NCBI GenBank assembly: GCA_905235875.1
Contig: CAJONL010000034.1
Location: forward strand, 1 to 12,315
DNA: 12,315 nt
DNA from: an uncultured Bacilli bacterium
Lineage (GTDB): Bacteria > Bacillota_I > Bacilli_A > RF39 > UBA660
Reading direction: 5' to 3'
The notes beneath the pieces are model-generated. The model was not told the DNA's origin and searched no databases. It saw nothing but the letters and a program-made list of their open reading frames with translations. The translations under genes and the position numbers were made by a program. Numbering within the stretch: the first letter of the stretch is position 1; the number at the start of each line of letters is the position of its first letter. Of this stretch, positions 1 through 6,830 are shown one piece after another.

Positions 1-691
1 GGTGATCATTAGGGTTCATAACAGATCCACGAACTGTAGGTCTAATTCCCATATGTCTTTTTCTTCCTGCTTTTCCTAAATTAACTAACGAATAATCTTC
101 ATTTCCTACTTCACCAATAGTAGCCATGCAAGTTCCAAGAACTTTTCTAACTTCTCCTGATGTAAGTCTAATTAATACATATTTATCTTCTCTACCTAGA
201 ATTTGAGCAGAAGCTCCAGCAGATCTTACAAGTTCTGCTCCCTTTCCAGGCTTAAGTTCAATATTATGAACTGTAGTACCTTCTGGAATAGATGCAAGTG
301 GTAATGCATTACCAACTTTTATATCAACTTTTTCTCCTGATATAATTCTCATTCCAACTTTTAATCCTTTTGGTGCAATAATATATCTTTTTTCACCATC
401 TATGTAGTTAATTAAAGCTATATTAGCACTTCTATTTGGATCATATTCAATAGTTGCTACAATACCTTCAATGTTAAATTTATTTCTTTTAAAATCAATC
501 TTACGATATTTTCTTTTTTCTCCTCCACCTTGATGTCTTACAGTAATTCTACCTTGATTATTTCTACCAGCCTTTTTTATTTTAACTTCAAGTAAACTTT
601 TTTCAGGTTTATTAGTTGTAATTTCTTCATTTGAAAGGCTGCTCATTCCTCTTCTTCCTGGAGTAGTTGGTTTATAATTTTTTATAGCCAT
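1..691 (-). CDS. rplB: 50S ribosomal protein L2 (3' end beyond window)
   Basis: L2 is a large-subunit protein that binds 23S rRNA near the peptidyl transferase centre and helps subunit association. The translation starts [17 protein letters not shown] and carries typical L2 blocks, including [41 protein letters not shown] and, at the window edge, [17 protein letters not shown]. About 230 codons are visible. The family is usually about 275 residues, so roughly the last 45 are cut off by the window edge rather than lost. The start at 691 follows a GGAGG ribosome binding site about 8 bases upstream. It lies 17 bases after rplW and is the last visible gene of the S10 operon. Confidence 0.97.
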   Translation of the reverse strand, partial: MAIKNYKPTTPGRRGMSSLSNEEITTNKPEKSLLEVKIKKAGRNNQGRITVRHQGGGEKRKYRKIDFKRNKFNIEGIVATIEYDPNRSANIALINYIDGEKRYIIAPKGLKVGMRIISGEKVDIKVGNALPLASIPEGTTVHNIELKPGKGAELVRSAGASAQILGREDKYVLIRLTSGEVRKVLGTCMATIGEVGNEDYSLVNLGKAGRKRHMGIRPTVRGSVMNPNDH

Positions 692-708
692 ATCATTTTC
701 CTCCCTAA

Positions 709-987
709 TTAAAGCTCAATTGTTTGCCCTTCACTAAGTTTAACAATTGCTTTCTTTTTCTTATTAGTAAGACCTGTATAACGTCCTACTCTTCTTTTCT
801 TTGGATGAACATTAATAGTTCTAATATCCACAACTTTTACATTAAATATTTTTTCAATCGCAAGTTTAATTTCAGTTTTATTAGCTTTAGGATCTACATA
901 AAATGAATAAACATTTTGTTCTCCAAGTAAAGCTGATTTTTCAGTTACAACTGGTGCCTTAATAACATCTAAATATTTAGTATTCAT
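709..987 (-). CDS. rplW: 50S ribosomal protein L23
   Basis: L23 binds 23S rRNA at the exit of the peptide tunnel and is a docking point for trigger factor and SRP. The 92-residue product has the usual family length. It shows the N-terminal block [13 protein letters not shown], the central [19 protein letters not shown] and the basic segment [10 protein letters not shown]. The start codon overlaps the rplD stop by one base (TAATG), so translation is probably coupled. Its AAGGAGGTG ribosome binding site lies inside the last codons of rplD. The order rpsJ-rplC-rplD-rplW-rplB is the standard S10 operon. Confidence 0.97.
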   Translation of the reverse strand: MNTKYLDVIKAPVVTEKSALLGEQNVYSFYVDPKANKTEIKLAIEKIFNVKVVDIRTINVHPKKRRVGRYTGLTNKKKKAIVKLSEGQTIEL

Positions 988-1610
988 TATTTAAGCACCT
1001 CCTTTATTTTTTCTAGTGCTGCTTCTTCAATAAGAAGTTTTTTAGCACTCATAATATCTAGCACACTTACTTCACTTACAGTTTCTAAATAAATATTTTT
1101 TAGATTACGAGAAGCAAGTATTACATTTTCATTATATTCTTTAACAATTACTAATGTTTTTTCATTATTTAAGTTTAGTTTCTTTAAAACATCAACCATA
1201 TCTTTAGTCTTAGGAGTTTTAATATCAAGTTTATCTACTAAAACTATATTATTTTCTTTTGCTTTATAAGTATAAGCACTCTTTAAAGCAAGTTTTCTTT
1301 CTTTTCTATTTTGTTTTTTAGAATAATCTCTTGGAACTGGTCCTAGAGCTATTCCACCACCAACCCATTGTACAGCTCTAATTGATCCTTGACGAGCTCT
1401 ACCAGTACCTTTTTGTCTCCATGGTTTTTTACCACCACCAGATACTTCACTACGAGTCTTAGTTTTATGAGTTCCTTGTCTTAAAGCTGCTCTAGCAAGT
1501 ACTACTGCATCTTTAACACAAACATCATTAGGTTCTATTCCAAATATATTTTTATCTAAGTTAACATCTTTTACTTTTTCACCGTTAAGATTCATAAGAT
1601 CATATTTCAT
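987..1610 (-). CDS. rplD: 50S ribosomal protein L4 (uL4)
   Basis: L4 is an early-assembly large-subunit protein lining the exit tunnel. In E. coli it also represses its own S10 operon; whether it does so here is not shown by the sequence. The 207 residues match the family length. The tunnel loop is very recognisable: RQGTHKTKTRSEVSGGGKKP followed by WRQKGTGRARQGSIRA and GPVPRDYS (about residues 45-97). The ribosome binding site AAGGAGG overlaps the rplC stop codon and can be folded into a hairpin at 1613-1628, listed separately. The gap to rplC is 14 bases, and the 3' end overlaps rplW by one base. Confidence 0.97.
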   Translation of the reverse strand: MKYDLMNLNGEKVKDVNLDKNIFGIEPNDVCVKDAVVLARAALRQGTHKTKTRSEVSGGGKKPWRQKGTGRARQGSIRAVQWVGGGIALGPVPRDYSKKQNRKERKLALKSAYTYKAKENNIVLVDKLDIKTPKTKDMVDVLKKLNLNNEKTLVIVKEYNENVILASRNLKNIYLETVSEVSVLDIMSAKKLLIEEAALEKIKEVLK

Positions 1611-1612
1611 TT

Positions 1613-1628
1613 ATAAGGACCTCCTTAT
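1613..1628 (-). promoter_or_regulatory. Hairpin covering the rplD ribosome binding site
   Basis: The rplC/rplD junction reads, on the coding strand, ATAAGGAGGTCCTTAT. Six perfect base pairs (ATAAGG with CCTTAT) close a four-base AGGT loop. The structure takes in the rplC stop codon and the whole AAGGAGG site for rplD. Folding would hide the site unless ribosomes finishing rplC open it, which would couple L4 synthesis to L3 translation. The pairing is seen in the sequence; the regulatory role is inferred. Confidence 0.45.
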
Positions 1629-2440
1629 GCTTCTTTTGTTTCTGAAGATTCTTCTTTAGTTTCAGTATTTTTTACTTCTTCAGAACTTTCTTCTTTAATT
1701 TCTTCAGCAGTTTCTTCCTTTGTTTCTGGAGTGTTTTCTACTGCTTCAGTATTTTCAGTTTCTTCTGTTACTTCTTCAGTTTCATAAGAAATTAATTCAA
1801 AAGCATCTCTTTTTTCATCAGTCTTAACAGCGCTTTTAATAATAACTAATCCCTTTTTAGGACCAGGAATACTTCCCTTTACTAAAATATAATTATCTTT
1901 TGTGTCAACTTTAATAATTTCTAAATTTTGAATAGTAACTCTATTAGCACCCATATGAGATGGAAGTGCCTTTCCTGGAAGAACCCTCATTGGTCTCATA
2001 GTACCAAGTGATCCTACACCTCTATGATATTTAGAACCATGTGCCATTGGACCACGATGTTGGTTGTTTTTCTTAATTACCCCTTGATATCCTTTACCTT
2101 TACTAATACCAGTTACATCTACGATTTCACCAGCTTCAAATAAATCAGCTTTTACTTCAGTACCTAAAGTATAAGCTTTAGTATCTACTCCACGAATTTC
2201 TCTTAAGAAGCGCTTAGGAGCAGAATTTGCTTTTTTAGTATGACCAAGTTTAGGCTTATTGCTAACTTTTTCTTTAACTGTATCAAAACCTAATTGAATA
2301 GCATCATAACCATCATTATCTTTTGTTTTGATTTGTGTTACAATATTAGGTTCAATTTCAATAACAGTTACTGGAACAAGCTTACCATCAGTAGCAAAAA
2401 CTTCAGTCATCCCAACTTTTCTACCTAAGATTCCTTTCAT
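1625..2440 (-). CDS. rplC: 50S ribosomal protein L3 with acidic C-terminal extension
   Basis: L3 is an early-binding large-subunit protein near the peptidyl transferase centre. Residues 1-206 are a normal bacterial L3: [67 protein letters not shown] and IKSAVK. The usual length is about 205-215 residues, but this product has 271. The added segment (residues about 207-271, bases 1628-1822) contains 24 glutamates and is otherwise rich in Thr, Ser, Asn and Lys, so it is predicted to be disordered. The reading frame is intact with no sign of a frameshift. An AAGGAG site precedes the start at 2440, and rpsJ ends 22 bases upstream. Confidence 0.97.
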   Translation of the reverse strand: MKGILGRKVGMTEVFATDGKLVPVTVIEIEPNIVTQIKTKDNDGYDAIQLGFDTVKEKVSNKPKLGHTKKANSAPKRFLREIRGVDTKAYTLGTEVKADLFEAGEIVDVTGISKGKGYQGVIKKNNQHRGPMAHGSKYHRGVGSLGTMRPMRVLPGKALPSHMGANRVTIQNLEIIKVDTKDNYILVKGSIPGPKKGLVIIKSAVKTDEKRDAFELISYETEEVTEETENTEAVENTPETKEETAEEIKEESSEEVKNTETKEESSETKEA

Positions 2441-2462
2441 TTTCTTTCTCCTTTATATTTTT

Positions 2463-2774
2463 TTATTTTTGAACAATTTGAATGTTCACACCACTTGGTA
2501 TATCTAGTCTCTTAACAACATCGATAACCTCTTTACTTGGATTTTTAATATCAATCAATCTCTTGTGAGTACGCATTTCATATTGTTGACGAGAATCTTT
2601 ATACTTGTGTACAGATCTTAAAATTGTTATTTTTTCAATTTCTGTAGGTAATGGTACTGGACCACTAATTTGTCCTCCAGCTCTTTTGATAGTTTCCACA
2701 ATTTTACCTGCAGCATTATCTAAGATTCTGTGATCAAAACTTTTTAGTTTAATACGAACTAATGAATTTGACAT
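2463..2774 (-). CDS. rpsJ: 30S ribosomal protein S10
   Basis: S10 is a small-subunit head protein that, as NusE, also takes part in transcription antitermination with NusB. The 103-residue product has the normal length and shows [51 protein letters not shown] and the C-terminal [10 protein letters not shown]. It is the first gene of the operon. A strong AGGGAGGA site sits about 7 bases before the ATG at 2774. It is preceded by a structured leader and an extended -10 promoter, listed separately. Confidence 0.97.
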   Translation of the reverse strand: MSNSLVRIKLKSFDHRILDNAAGKIVETIKRAGGQISGPVPLPTEIEKITILRSVHKYKDSRQQYEMRTHKRLIDIKNPSKEVIDVVKRLDIPSGVNIQIVQK

Positions 2775-2889
2775 TATCTTTCCTCCCTTCGCCTATATCT
2801 AGTATAGACTTGCTCCGTACAAAAACCTGAATTATTCCAGCAACTCTTCCTGGTGTATCAGCAACCTTGTACATCAAAGCAGTCACACA
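2775..2889 (-). promoter_or_regulatory. Structured 5' leader of the S10 operon
   Basis: About 115 nt separate the predicted transcription start (near 2889) from rpsJ. On the transcript, GUACAA (2867-2872) can pair with UUGUAC (2817-2822), extendable by two G-U pairs. Inside it CUGA (2858-2861) pairs with UCAG (2827-2830), and CCAG (2850-2853) pairs with CUGG (2837-2840). A second hairpin of seven pairs (one G-U) with a five-base loop follows at 2791-2809, directly before the ribosome binding site. Position and architecture fit an autoregulatory ribosomal-protein leader, with L4 as the obvious candidate ligand from the E. coli S10 precedent. I cannot assign it to a named RNA family, and ligand and mechanism are inferred. 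Confidence 0.55.
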
Positions 2890-2895
2890 GAATTA

Positions 2896-2924
2896 ATTCT
2901 AACATAATAATATGTTAAATGCAA
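2896..2924 (-). promoter_or_regulatory. Extended -10 promoter of the S10 operon
   Basis: The -35 element is TTGCAT (2919-2924), followed by a 17-base spacer and the -10 element TAGAAT (2896-2901). The -10 is preceded by TG plus one base, making it an extended -10. Transcription should begin near 2889. The spacer carries a perfect 6-base inverted repeat (AACATA...TATGTT, 2901-2916), and AGAATTAATTCT (2889-2900) overlaps the -10. Both could be chance in AT-rich DNA. Confidence 0.75.
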
Positions 2925-2947
2925 CACTTTTTTCTTATTTTTTATAT

Positions 2948-2975
2948 AAAAAAAGAAAAACTATTACTAAAATAG
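2948..2975 (-). terminator. Intrinsic terminator after the second sigma gene
   Basis: Immediately after the stop codon the transcript can form CUAUU/AAUAG (five pairs, extendable by G-U) around a UUAGU loop, followed by a U-rich run interrupted by one C. The stem is short and AT-rich, so it is probably a weak terminator separating the sigma genes from the S10 operon promoter. Confidence 0.5.
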
Positions 2976-2976
2976 C

Positions 2977-4143
2977 TTATCTTTTTTTAGCATCTCTATC
3001 AATATAATCATATAATTTTTTTGCTCTTGAAGGATGTCTTAATCTTCTTAGAGCTTTAGATTCAATTTGTCTTACTCTTTCTCTAGTAATATTATACTTT
3101 TTGCCTATCACTTCAAGAGTTTTAAACTTACCATCATCTAATCCATATCTATCAATAAGAATGTTTTTTTCTCTTTCAGTTAACGAATCTAAAACATTTA
3201 ACAGACTATCTCTTAGTGCATTTTTCATAGCCAATTCTTCAGGAGTATCGTCCGACACATCAGCCACAAATTCTTTGATAGTTGTATCTTTTTCTTCACC
3301 AATTGGAGTATCCAATGATATACAATCTTGTCTAATTGACCTGATTTCTTCTACTTTTTTAACAGGAATTCCAGATAAATCTGATAATTCTTCATCAGTT
3401 AAATGCCCACCATTCATTTTTGAATAATAATTATCTATTTTTTCAAGTTTATTAATTGCTTCAGCTAAATGAACGGGAATACGTATATTATGTCCCTTAT
3501 CAATTAAACTTCTAGAAACCATTTGTCTTATCCACCATGTTGCATAAGTTGAAAATTTGTATCCCTTAGTATAATCATATTTATCTAAAGCTTTTAATAA
3601 TCCTATATTACCTTCTTGAATTAAATCAAGGAAATCTAACCCATTCCCTTGATATCTCTTTGCAATAGATACCACTAACCTTAAATTAGAATTTATAAAT
3701 AATTCTTTAGCTTCTTTATCACCATTATTTATTTTTTTAATCAGTTCAATCTCTTCTTCATGTGACAAAAGTTTAAACCTAGAAAAATCCCTTATATAGC
3801 TTCTAATAAGATCATTATTTCCTTTAACATCAAAACTACTTACTTCATTTCCTTCAGGACTTTCTAATATAAAACTTAATTTGTGATCAAGTAAAAGATT
3901 TTCAATAATAGTTTCTTGTTCTAAGTCGTTCTTTTTTTCAACTTCTGAAACAAAATTATTTATTGAATCAATTATTCCAACTTTTTCTTTATAACTAAAT
4001 GAGCTAAACTTATTAATAATTCTCATTATTTCATCATAACTAAAATTAATATTATATTTTTCCAATCTATTTAAAAAAGATTTTAAATAATTGCTTAAAT
4101 TAATATTATATAATTTTGCATCATTATTGTTAACTTTCTTCAT
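2977..4143 (-). CDS. RNA polymerase sigma-70 family factor (second of a tandem pair)
   Basis: This gene encodes a 388-residue RpoD-like sigma factor. Region 1.2 begins near residue 111 ([10 protein letters not shown]). Region 2 covers [25 protein letters not shown] and [12 protein letters not shown] (153-207), region 3 follows, and region 4.2 carries [22 protein letters not shown] (352-373). The aromatic residues that melt the -10 (FSTYATWW) are kept. The position matching E. coli Thr440 is Ser210; the Gln437 equivalent, Gln207, is kept. The first 110 residues are not a recognisable region 1.1 but resemble the same segment of the upstream sigma gene. A GGGGG site lies 7 bases before the ATG, and the gap to the upstream sigma gene is 18 bases, so the two are co-transcribed. 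It could be the main sigma factor or an alternative group 2 factor. The absence of dnaG next to it favours the latter but does not prove it. Confidence 0.9.
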   Translation of the reverse strand: MKKVNNNDAKLYNINLSNYLKSFLNRLEKYNINFSYDEIMRIINKFSSFSYKEKVGIIDSINNFVSEVEKKNDLEQETIIENLLLDHKLSFILESPEGNEVSSFDVKGNNDLIRSYIRDFSRFKLLSHEEEIELIKKINNGDKEAKELFINSNLRLVVSIAKRYQGNGLDFLDLIQEGNIGLLKALDKYDYTKGYKFSTYATWWIRQMVSRSLIDKGHNIRIPVHLAEAINKLEKIDNYYSKMNGGHLTDEELSDLSGIPVKKVEEIRSIRQDCISLDTPIGEEKDTTIKEFVADVSDDTPEELAMKNALRDSLLNVLDSLTEREKNILIDRYGLDDGKFKTLEVIGKKYNITRERVRQIESKALRRLRHPSRAKKLYDYIDRDAKKR

Positions 4144-4161
4144 AAATATACCCCCTATAAA

Positions 4162-5334
4162 CTATTTGTTAATTTTTCTTGCTTTTTCAACAGAATCTAA
4201 TAAATATTTTGCATTTGAAGGATGCTTTAATTTCTTGAGAGCATTTTTTTCAATCTGTCTTATTCTTTCCCTTGTAACATTAAAAACTTCACCAACTTCT
4301 ACTAGTGTCATCGGTTTTCTCCCATCAAGTCCAAATCTTAAAATAAGAATCTTTCTTTCCCTCTCAGATAAATTTTCCAATACAAATGAAATTTTTTCTT
4401 TTAAATCATTATTTATAACACAAAACTCTGGATTAGAAGACTTAACGTCAGAAATAGCATCACGAAGTGTTATATCATCATTTTCCCCAATTGGAGTATC
4501 AAGTGAAATAACTGGTTGTTCCAAAACTCTTAAATCTCTTATTTTTTCAATTGAAAAGCCAGTTAAATTTGCTAAATCAAAATCTGAAAACTCAGGATTA
4601 TTCTTACTTAATTTATCTGCTGCATTTCTAATTTTACTTATAGCTTCATTATAGTAAACCGGAACTCTAATTGTTTTGCCCTTATCAGCAATTGCACGAT
4701 TAATATTTTGTTTAATCCACCACGTTGCATAAGTTGAAAATTTACATCCTTTCCTATAATCAAATCTATCTACAGCTTTCATTAAGCCAATATTTCCTTC
4801 TTGAATTAAATCTGTATATTCCAAACCACGACCTAGAAAAGTTTTTGCAATTGATATCACTAATTTTAGGTTAGCATTAATAAACTTATCTTTAGCATTA
4901 GTATCACCCTGTTCAATTCTTTTAGCAAGTTCAATTTCTTCTTCAGGTGATAATAAACTAAATGAGCATGCATCATTAATATAAATCGAAACTATATCAG
5001 TGCCTTCTTTTATATAATTTTTATTAGTTATATTTTCATTTTTATATTCATCAATTTCAAAAATAAAACGCAATTCTTCATTTGCAGATATAAGTGCAAA
5101 TACTTCTTCAGGAGTAATTTTATCATTCTTTTTAATTCTATCAATAAGATCTGCTATTTCTAAAGTAATTTTATTTTTTCTAGGATAGTAAAATGAATCA
5201 AACTTGTTAACAATCAAATTTTGATCTTTAGAATCCATAAAAATATAGTTTTCACCAACAATACTTAAAAAGCTCTTAAAATAAACTCTTAAAGTATTTT
5301 TATACTTTGCTGTAGTTTTAAATTCTTCCATCAT
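4162..5334 (-). CDS. RNA polymerase sigma-70 family factor (first of a tandem pair)
   Basis: This gene encodes a 390-residue RpoD-like sigma factor. Region 1.2 starts near residue 112 (TDIVSIYINDACSFSLLSPE). Region 2 holds [32 protein letters not shown] and [12 protein letters not shown] (155-209), and region 4.2 holds VTRERIRQIEKNALKKLKHP (353-372). Asn212 stands where E. coli has Thr440. The N-terminal segment aligns without gaps to that of the downstream sigma, offset by one residue: YFKSFL at 18-23, NKFDSFYY at 43-50 and LRFIFE at 88-93. Two consecutive ATGs are possible starts (5334 and 5331). A GGGGG site lies 4 bases before the first and 7 before the second, so either may be used. It has its own promoter. 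The product is probably a group 2 or alternative factor. Confidence 0.9.
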   Translation of the reverse strand: MMEEFKTTAKYKNTLRVYFKSFLSIVGENYIFMDSKDQNLIVNKFDSFYYPRKNKITLEIADLIDRIKKNDKITPEEVFALISANEELRFIFEIDEYKNENITNKNYIKEGTDIVSIYINDACSFSLLSPEEEIELAKRIEQGDTNAKDKFINANLKLVISIAKTFLGRGLEYTDLIQEGNIGLMKAVDRFDYRKGCKFSTYATWWIKQNINRAIADKGKTIRVPVYYNEAISKIRNAADKLSKNNPEFSDFDLANLTGFSIEKIRDLRVLEQPVISLDTPIGENDDITLRDAISDVKSSNPEFCVINNDLKEKISFVLENLSERERKILILRFGLDGRKPMTLVEVGEVFNVTRERIRQIEKNALKKLKHPSNAKYLLDSVEKARKINK

Positions 5335-5362
5335 AAAGCCCCCTTCTTAAAAACTGACTAAA

Positions 5363-5391
5363 ATTATATCAAAAAAAAGAAAAAAAGTCAA
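5363..5391 (-). promoter_or_regulatory. Promoter of the tandem sigma genes
   Basis: TTGACT (5386-5391), a 17-base spacer and a perfect TATAAT (5363-5368) give a near-consensus housekeeping promoter. The spacer is an almost pure T-tract. The -35 lies in the second arm of the terminator hairpin of the upstream ATPase gene. The predicted start is about 20 bases before the sigma ATG, so the leader is very short. Confidence 0.85.
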
Positions 5392-5407
5392 GAAAATATT
5401 GACTTTT
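5371..5407 (-). terminator. Intrinsic terminator of the ATPase gene
   Basis: A perfect nine-pair stem (AAAAGTCAA, 5399-5407, with TTGACTTTT, 5383-5391) surrounds a seven-base loop and is followed by a long T-tract with one C. The first arm starts within the stop codon of the ATPase gene. The second arm doubles as the -35 of the sigma promoter. Confidence 0.8.
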
Positions 5408-6680
5408 AAATATCATCGCTTATACAAAAAGCAGCATAACACGGAACATACTTTATATTATTTTTAACCTTAAACTCATCTCCACCAAGACGAATTCCTA
5501 ATGGAAGGTCATACTTTTTCAAAGATAAAGTCATACTCTTAGATTTATTATTTATTCCATTATGAAGTATTTCAATCGGAATTATTTTACCATTTCTGGT
5601 TTGAATTACAATATCAATTAATGCTTTACCCCCAGAGTGATAATGATAAACATTAAATCCATTTGAAATAAGAGTTGATACAGCATTATTTTCATATAAA
5701 GTCTCTAAAAGCTTATCATTTGTAAGAAGTCTATTAGAGCTTACATTCATTTTTTTGAATAATATCCCGGAATCATTATAATATAGCTTAAAGTTTTCTT
5801 CATCTTTCACCTTACTTAAAGGGACTTTAAGCTCTCTTAATCTGTTACTTTTTATAAGTAAATCATTCTTTATCATAAAATCTATAGATTTTTCATATTC
5901 TTTACTTCTTGCACCTTGTTTAATTGAACCATATTGAAATTTCTTATTATCTTTTAAAAGCTGAATAGCTATGTTATTATAAACCTCTTGACCTCTCTTT
6001 ATATCAATTAAATTATCCATCTTTAAAAGTTTATATTTTAAAAGTTTAATGTTTTTTTCGTGAACATCTGAAAGAAGATTAAAGTCACTAGTATTCTTAA
6101 ATTCTACAATAGCATTAGGATAACCACCAGTTATAATGTAGTCATTATAAAGTTCTACTGCTAGAGTATGAAATGGCATAGGCTTATTGCTCTTAAAAGA
6201 TAGTTCAATAAACTCTATAAGCTGTTCTTTATCCATATATTTTAAAAACTCAGGAAAAGAAACAAGTTCCATTTCTTTATAATTAATAAATTCAGTTTTA
6301 TGCTTCTTAGCTATAACATTATTATTAGTAAGCATAATAATATTGTAACTAGAATTATTTGCAAATACCTTAGTAATAGAACTAATTATTTTATCAGTAA
6401 CATTATCAAATATAATTAATGTATCATCTTTTAGAATAGTTTCCAAAGATATAGCAGAAAGTCCTCTTAATAATTTATCAATAGTAGTATTCTTTTCTAT
6501 TACATAATTTAGCTCTAAGTTATTAAAAGAATCAAAATAAACAATATTTTTATACTCTTTCTTACCAAACTCCAAAGTAGTAAAAGTCTTGCCCACACCT
6601 GTAGTACCATAAATCAAAAGAGGTTTTTTATAGCTATCATTTTTCCATTTTTTAAGATAATTTGTTATTTTTCGTTCCAT
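5406..6680 (-). CDS. AAA-type ATPase with DUF4143-like C-terminal region
   Basis: The 424-residue product has a Walker A motif at 25-32 (GTTGVGKT) and a Walker B-like strand at 88-93 (LIIFDN). The usual DE is replaced by DN, so the catalytic glutamate appears to be missing. The C-terminal half matches the common family of ATPases with DUF4143: YYNDSGILFKKM, LLETLYENNAVSTLIS and then ALIDIVIQ...GKIIPIEI, a PD-(D/E)xK nuclease-like pattern. The final lysine of that pattern is not where it is normally found, so nuclease activity is doubtful. No signal peptide or membrane segment is apparent. The function of this family is poorly understood. A GGAGG site lies 8 bases before the ATG at 6680. The gene is a single transcription unit with its own promoter and terminator, between spo0A and the sigma pair. 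Confidence 0.85.
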   Translation of the reverse strand: MERKITNYLKKWKNDSYKKPLLIYGTTGVGKTFTTLEFGKKEYKNIVYFDSFNNLELNYVIEKNTTIDKLLRGLSAISLETILKDDTLIIFDNVTDKIISSITKVFANNSSYNIIMLTNNNVIAKKHKTEFINYKEMELVSFPEFLKYMDKEQLIEFIELSFKSNKPMPFHTLAVELYNDYIITGGYPNAIVEFKNTSDFNLLSDVHEKNIKLLKYKLLKMDNLIDIKRGQEVYNNIAIQLLKDNKKFQYGSIKQGARSKEYEKSIDFMIKNDLLIKSNRLRELKVPLSKVKDEENFKLYYNDSGILFKKMNVSSNRLLTNDKLLETLYENNAVSTLISNGFNVYHYHSGGKALIDIVIQTRNGKIIPIEILHNGINNKSKSMTLSLKKYDLPLGIRLGGDEFKVKNNIKYVPCYAAFCISDDI

Positions 6681-6713
6681 AAAGTGAGCCTCCTTAACTA
6701 TTTTTATAATTAA

Positions 6714-6742
6714 AGTATAATACTTTTTTTTTATTTAGTCAA
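6714..6742 (-). promoter_or_regulatory. Promoter of the ATPase gene
   Basis: TTGACT (6737-6742), a 17-base A-rich spacer and TATACT (6714-6719) form a good housekeeping promoter. The -10 sits in a near-perfect palindrome (AAAGTAT-N-ATACTTT, 6712-6726) that could be an operator. The start would be near 6707, about 27 bases before the ATG. Confidence 0.75.
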
Positions 6743-6801
6743 TAATTAACAAATATAAAATAAGTATTATCTATTACTATTTAAGTACTTTTATAAATTA
6801 C

Positions 6802-6830
6802 AAAAAAACAAAGACAGTCTCTCATCTTTG
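6802..6830 (-). terminator. Intrinsic terminator of spo0A
   Basis: Directly after the spo0A stop codon, CAAAGA (6825-6830) pairs with TCTTTG (6809-6814) around a ten-base loop, followed by seven Ts. The stem is short, but position and U-tract are typical. Confidence 0.7.

Noticed and set aside
724..906. Plus-strand open frame antisense to rplW.
   Set aside because: Phe/Ile/Asn-rich shadow of a conserved ribosomal gene.
1628..1822. Frameshift or fusion as the cause of the long L3 C-terminus.
   Set aside because: The frame is continuous, ends at a stop that overlaps the rplD ribosome binding site, and has a consistent acidic composition. It looks like a genuine extension.
2772..2874. Open frame starting ATG in the S10 leader (MYKVADTPGRV...) running into rpsJ out of frame.
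   Set aside because: It has no ribosome binding site, starts only about 15 nt from the predicted transcript start, and lies in the pairing elements of the leader. It is better explained as a structured RNA.
3101..3427. Plus-strand open frame antisense to the second sigma gene.
   Set aside because: Shadow of conserved sigma regions 3 and 4; no initiation signal.
4091..4654. Plus-strand open frame of 187 codons across the junction of the two sigma genes.
   Set aside because: It is antisense to well-supported sigma coding sequence, has the low-complexity Ser/Phe/Leu composition of a shadow frame, and no ribosome binding site.
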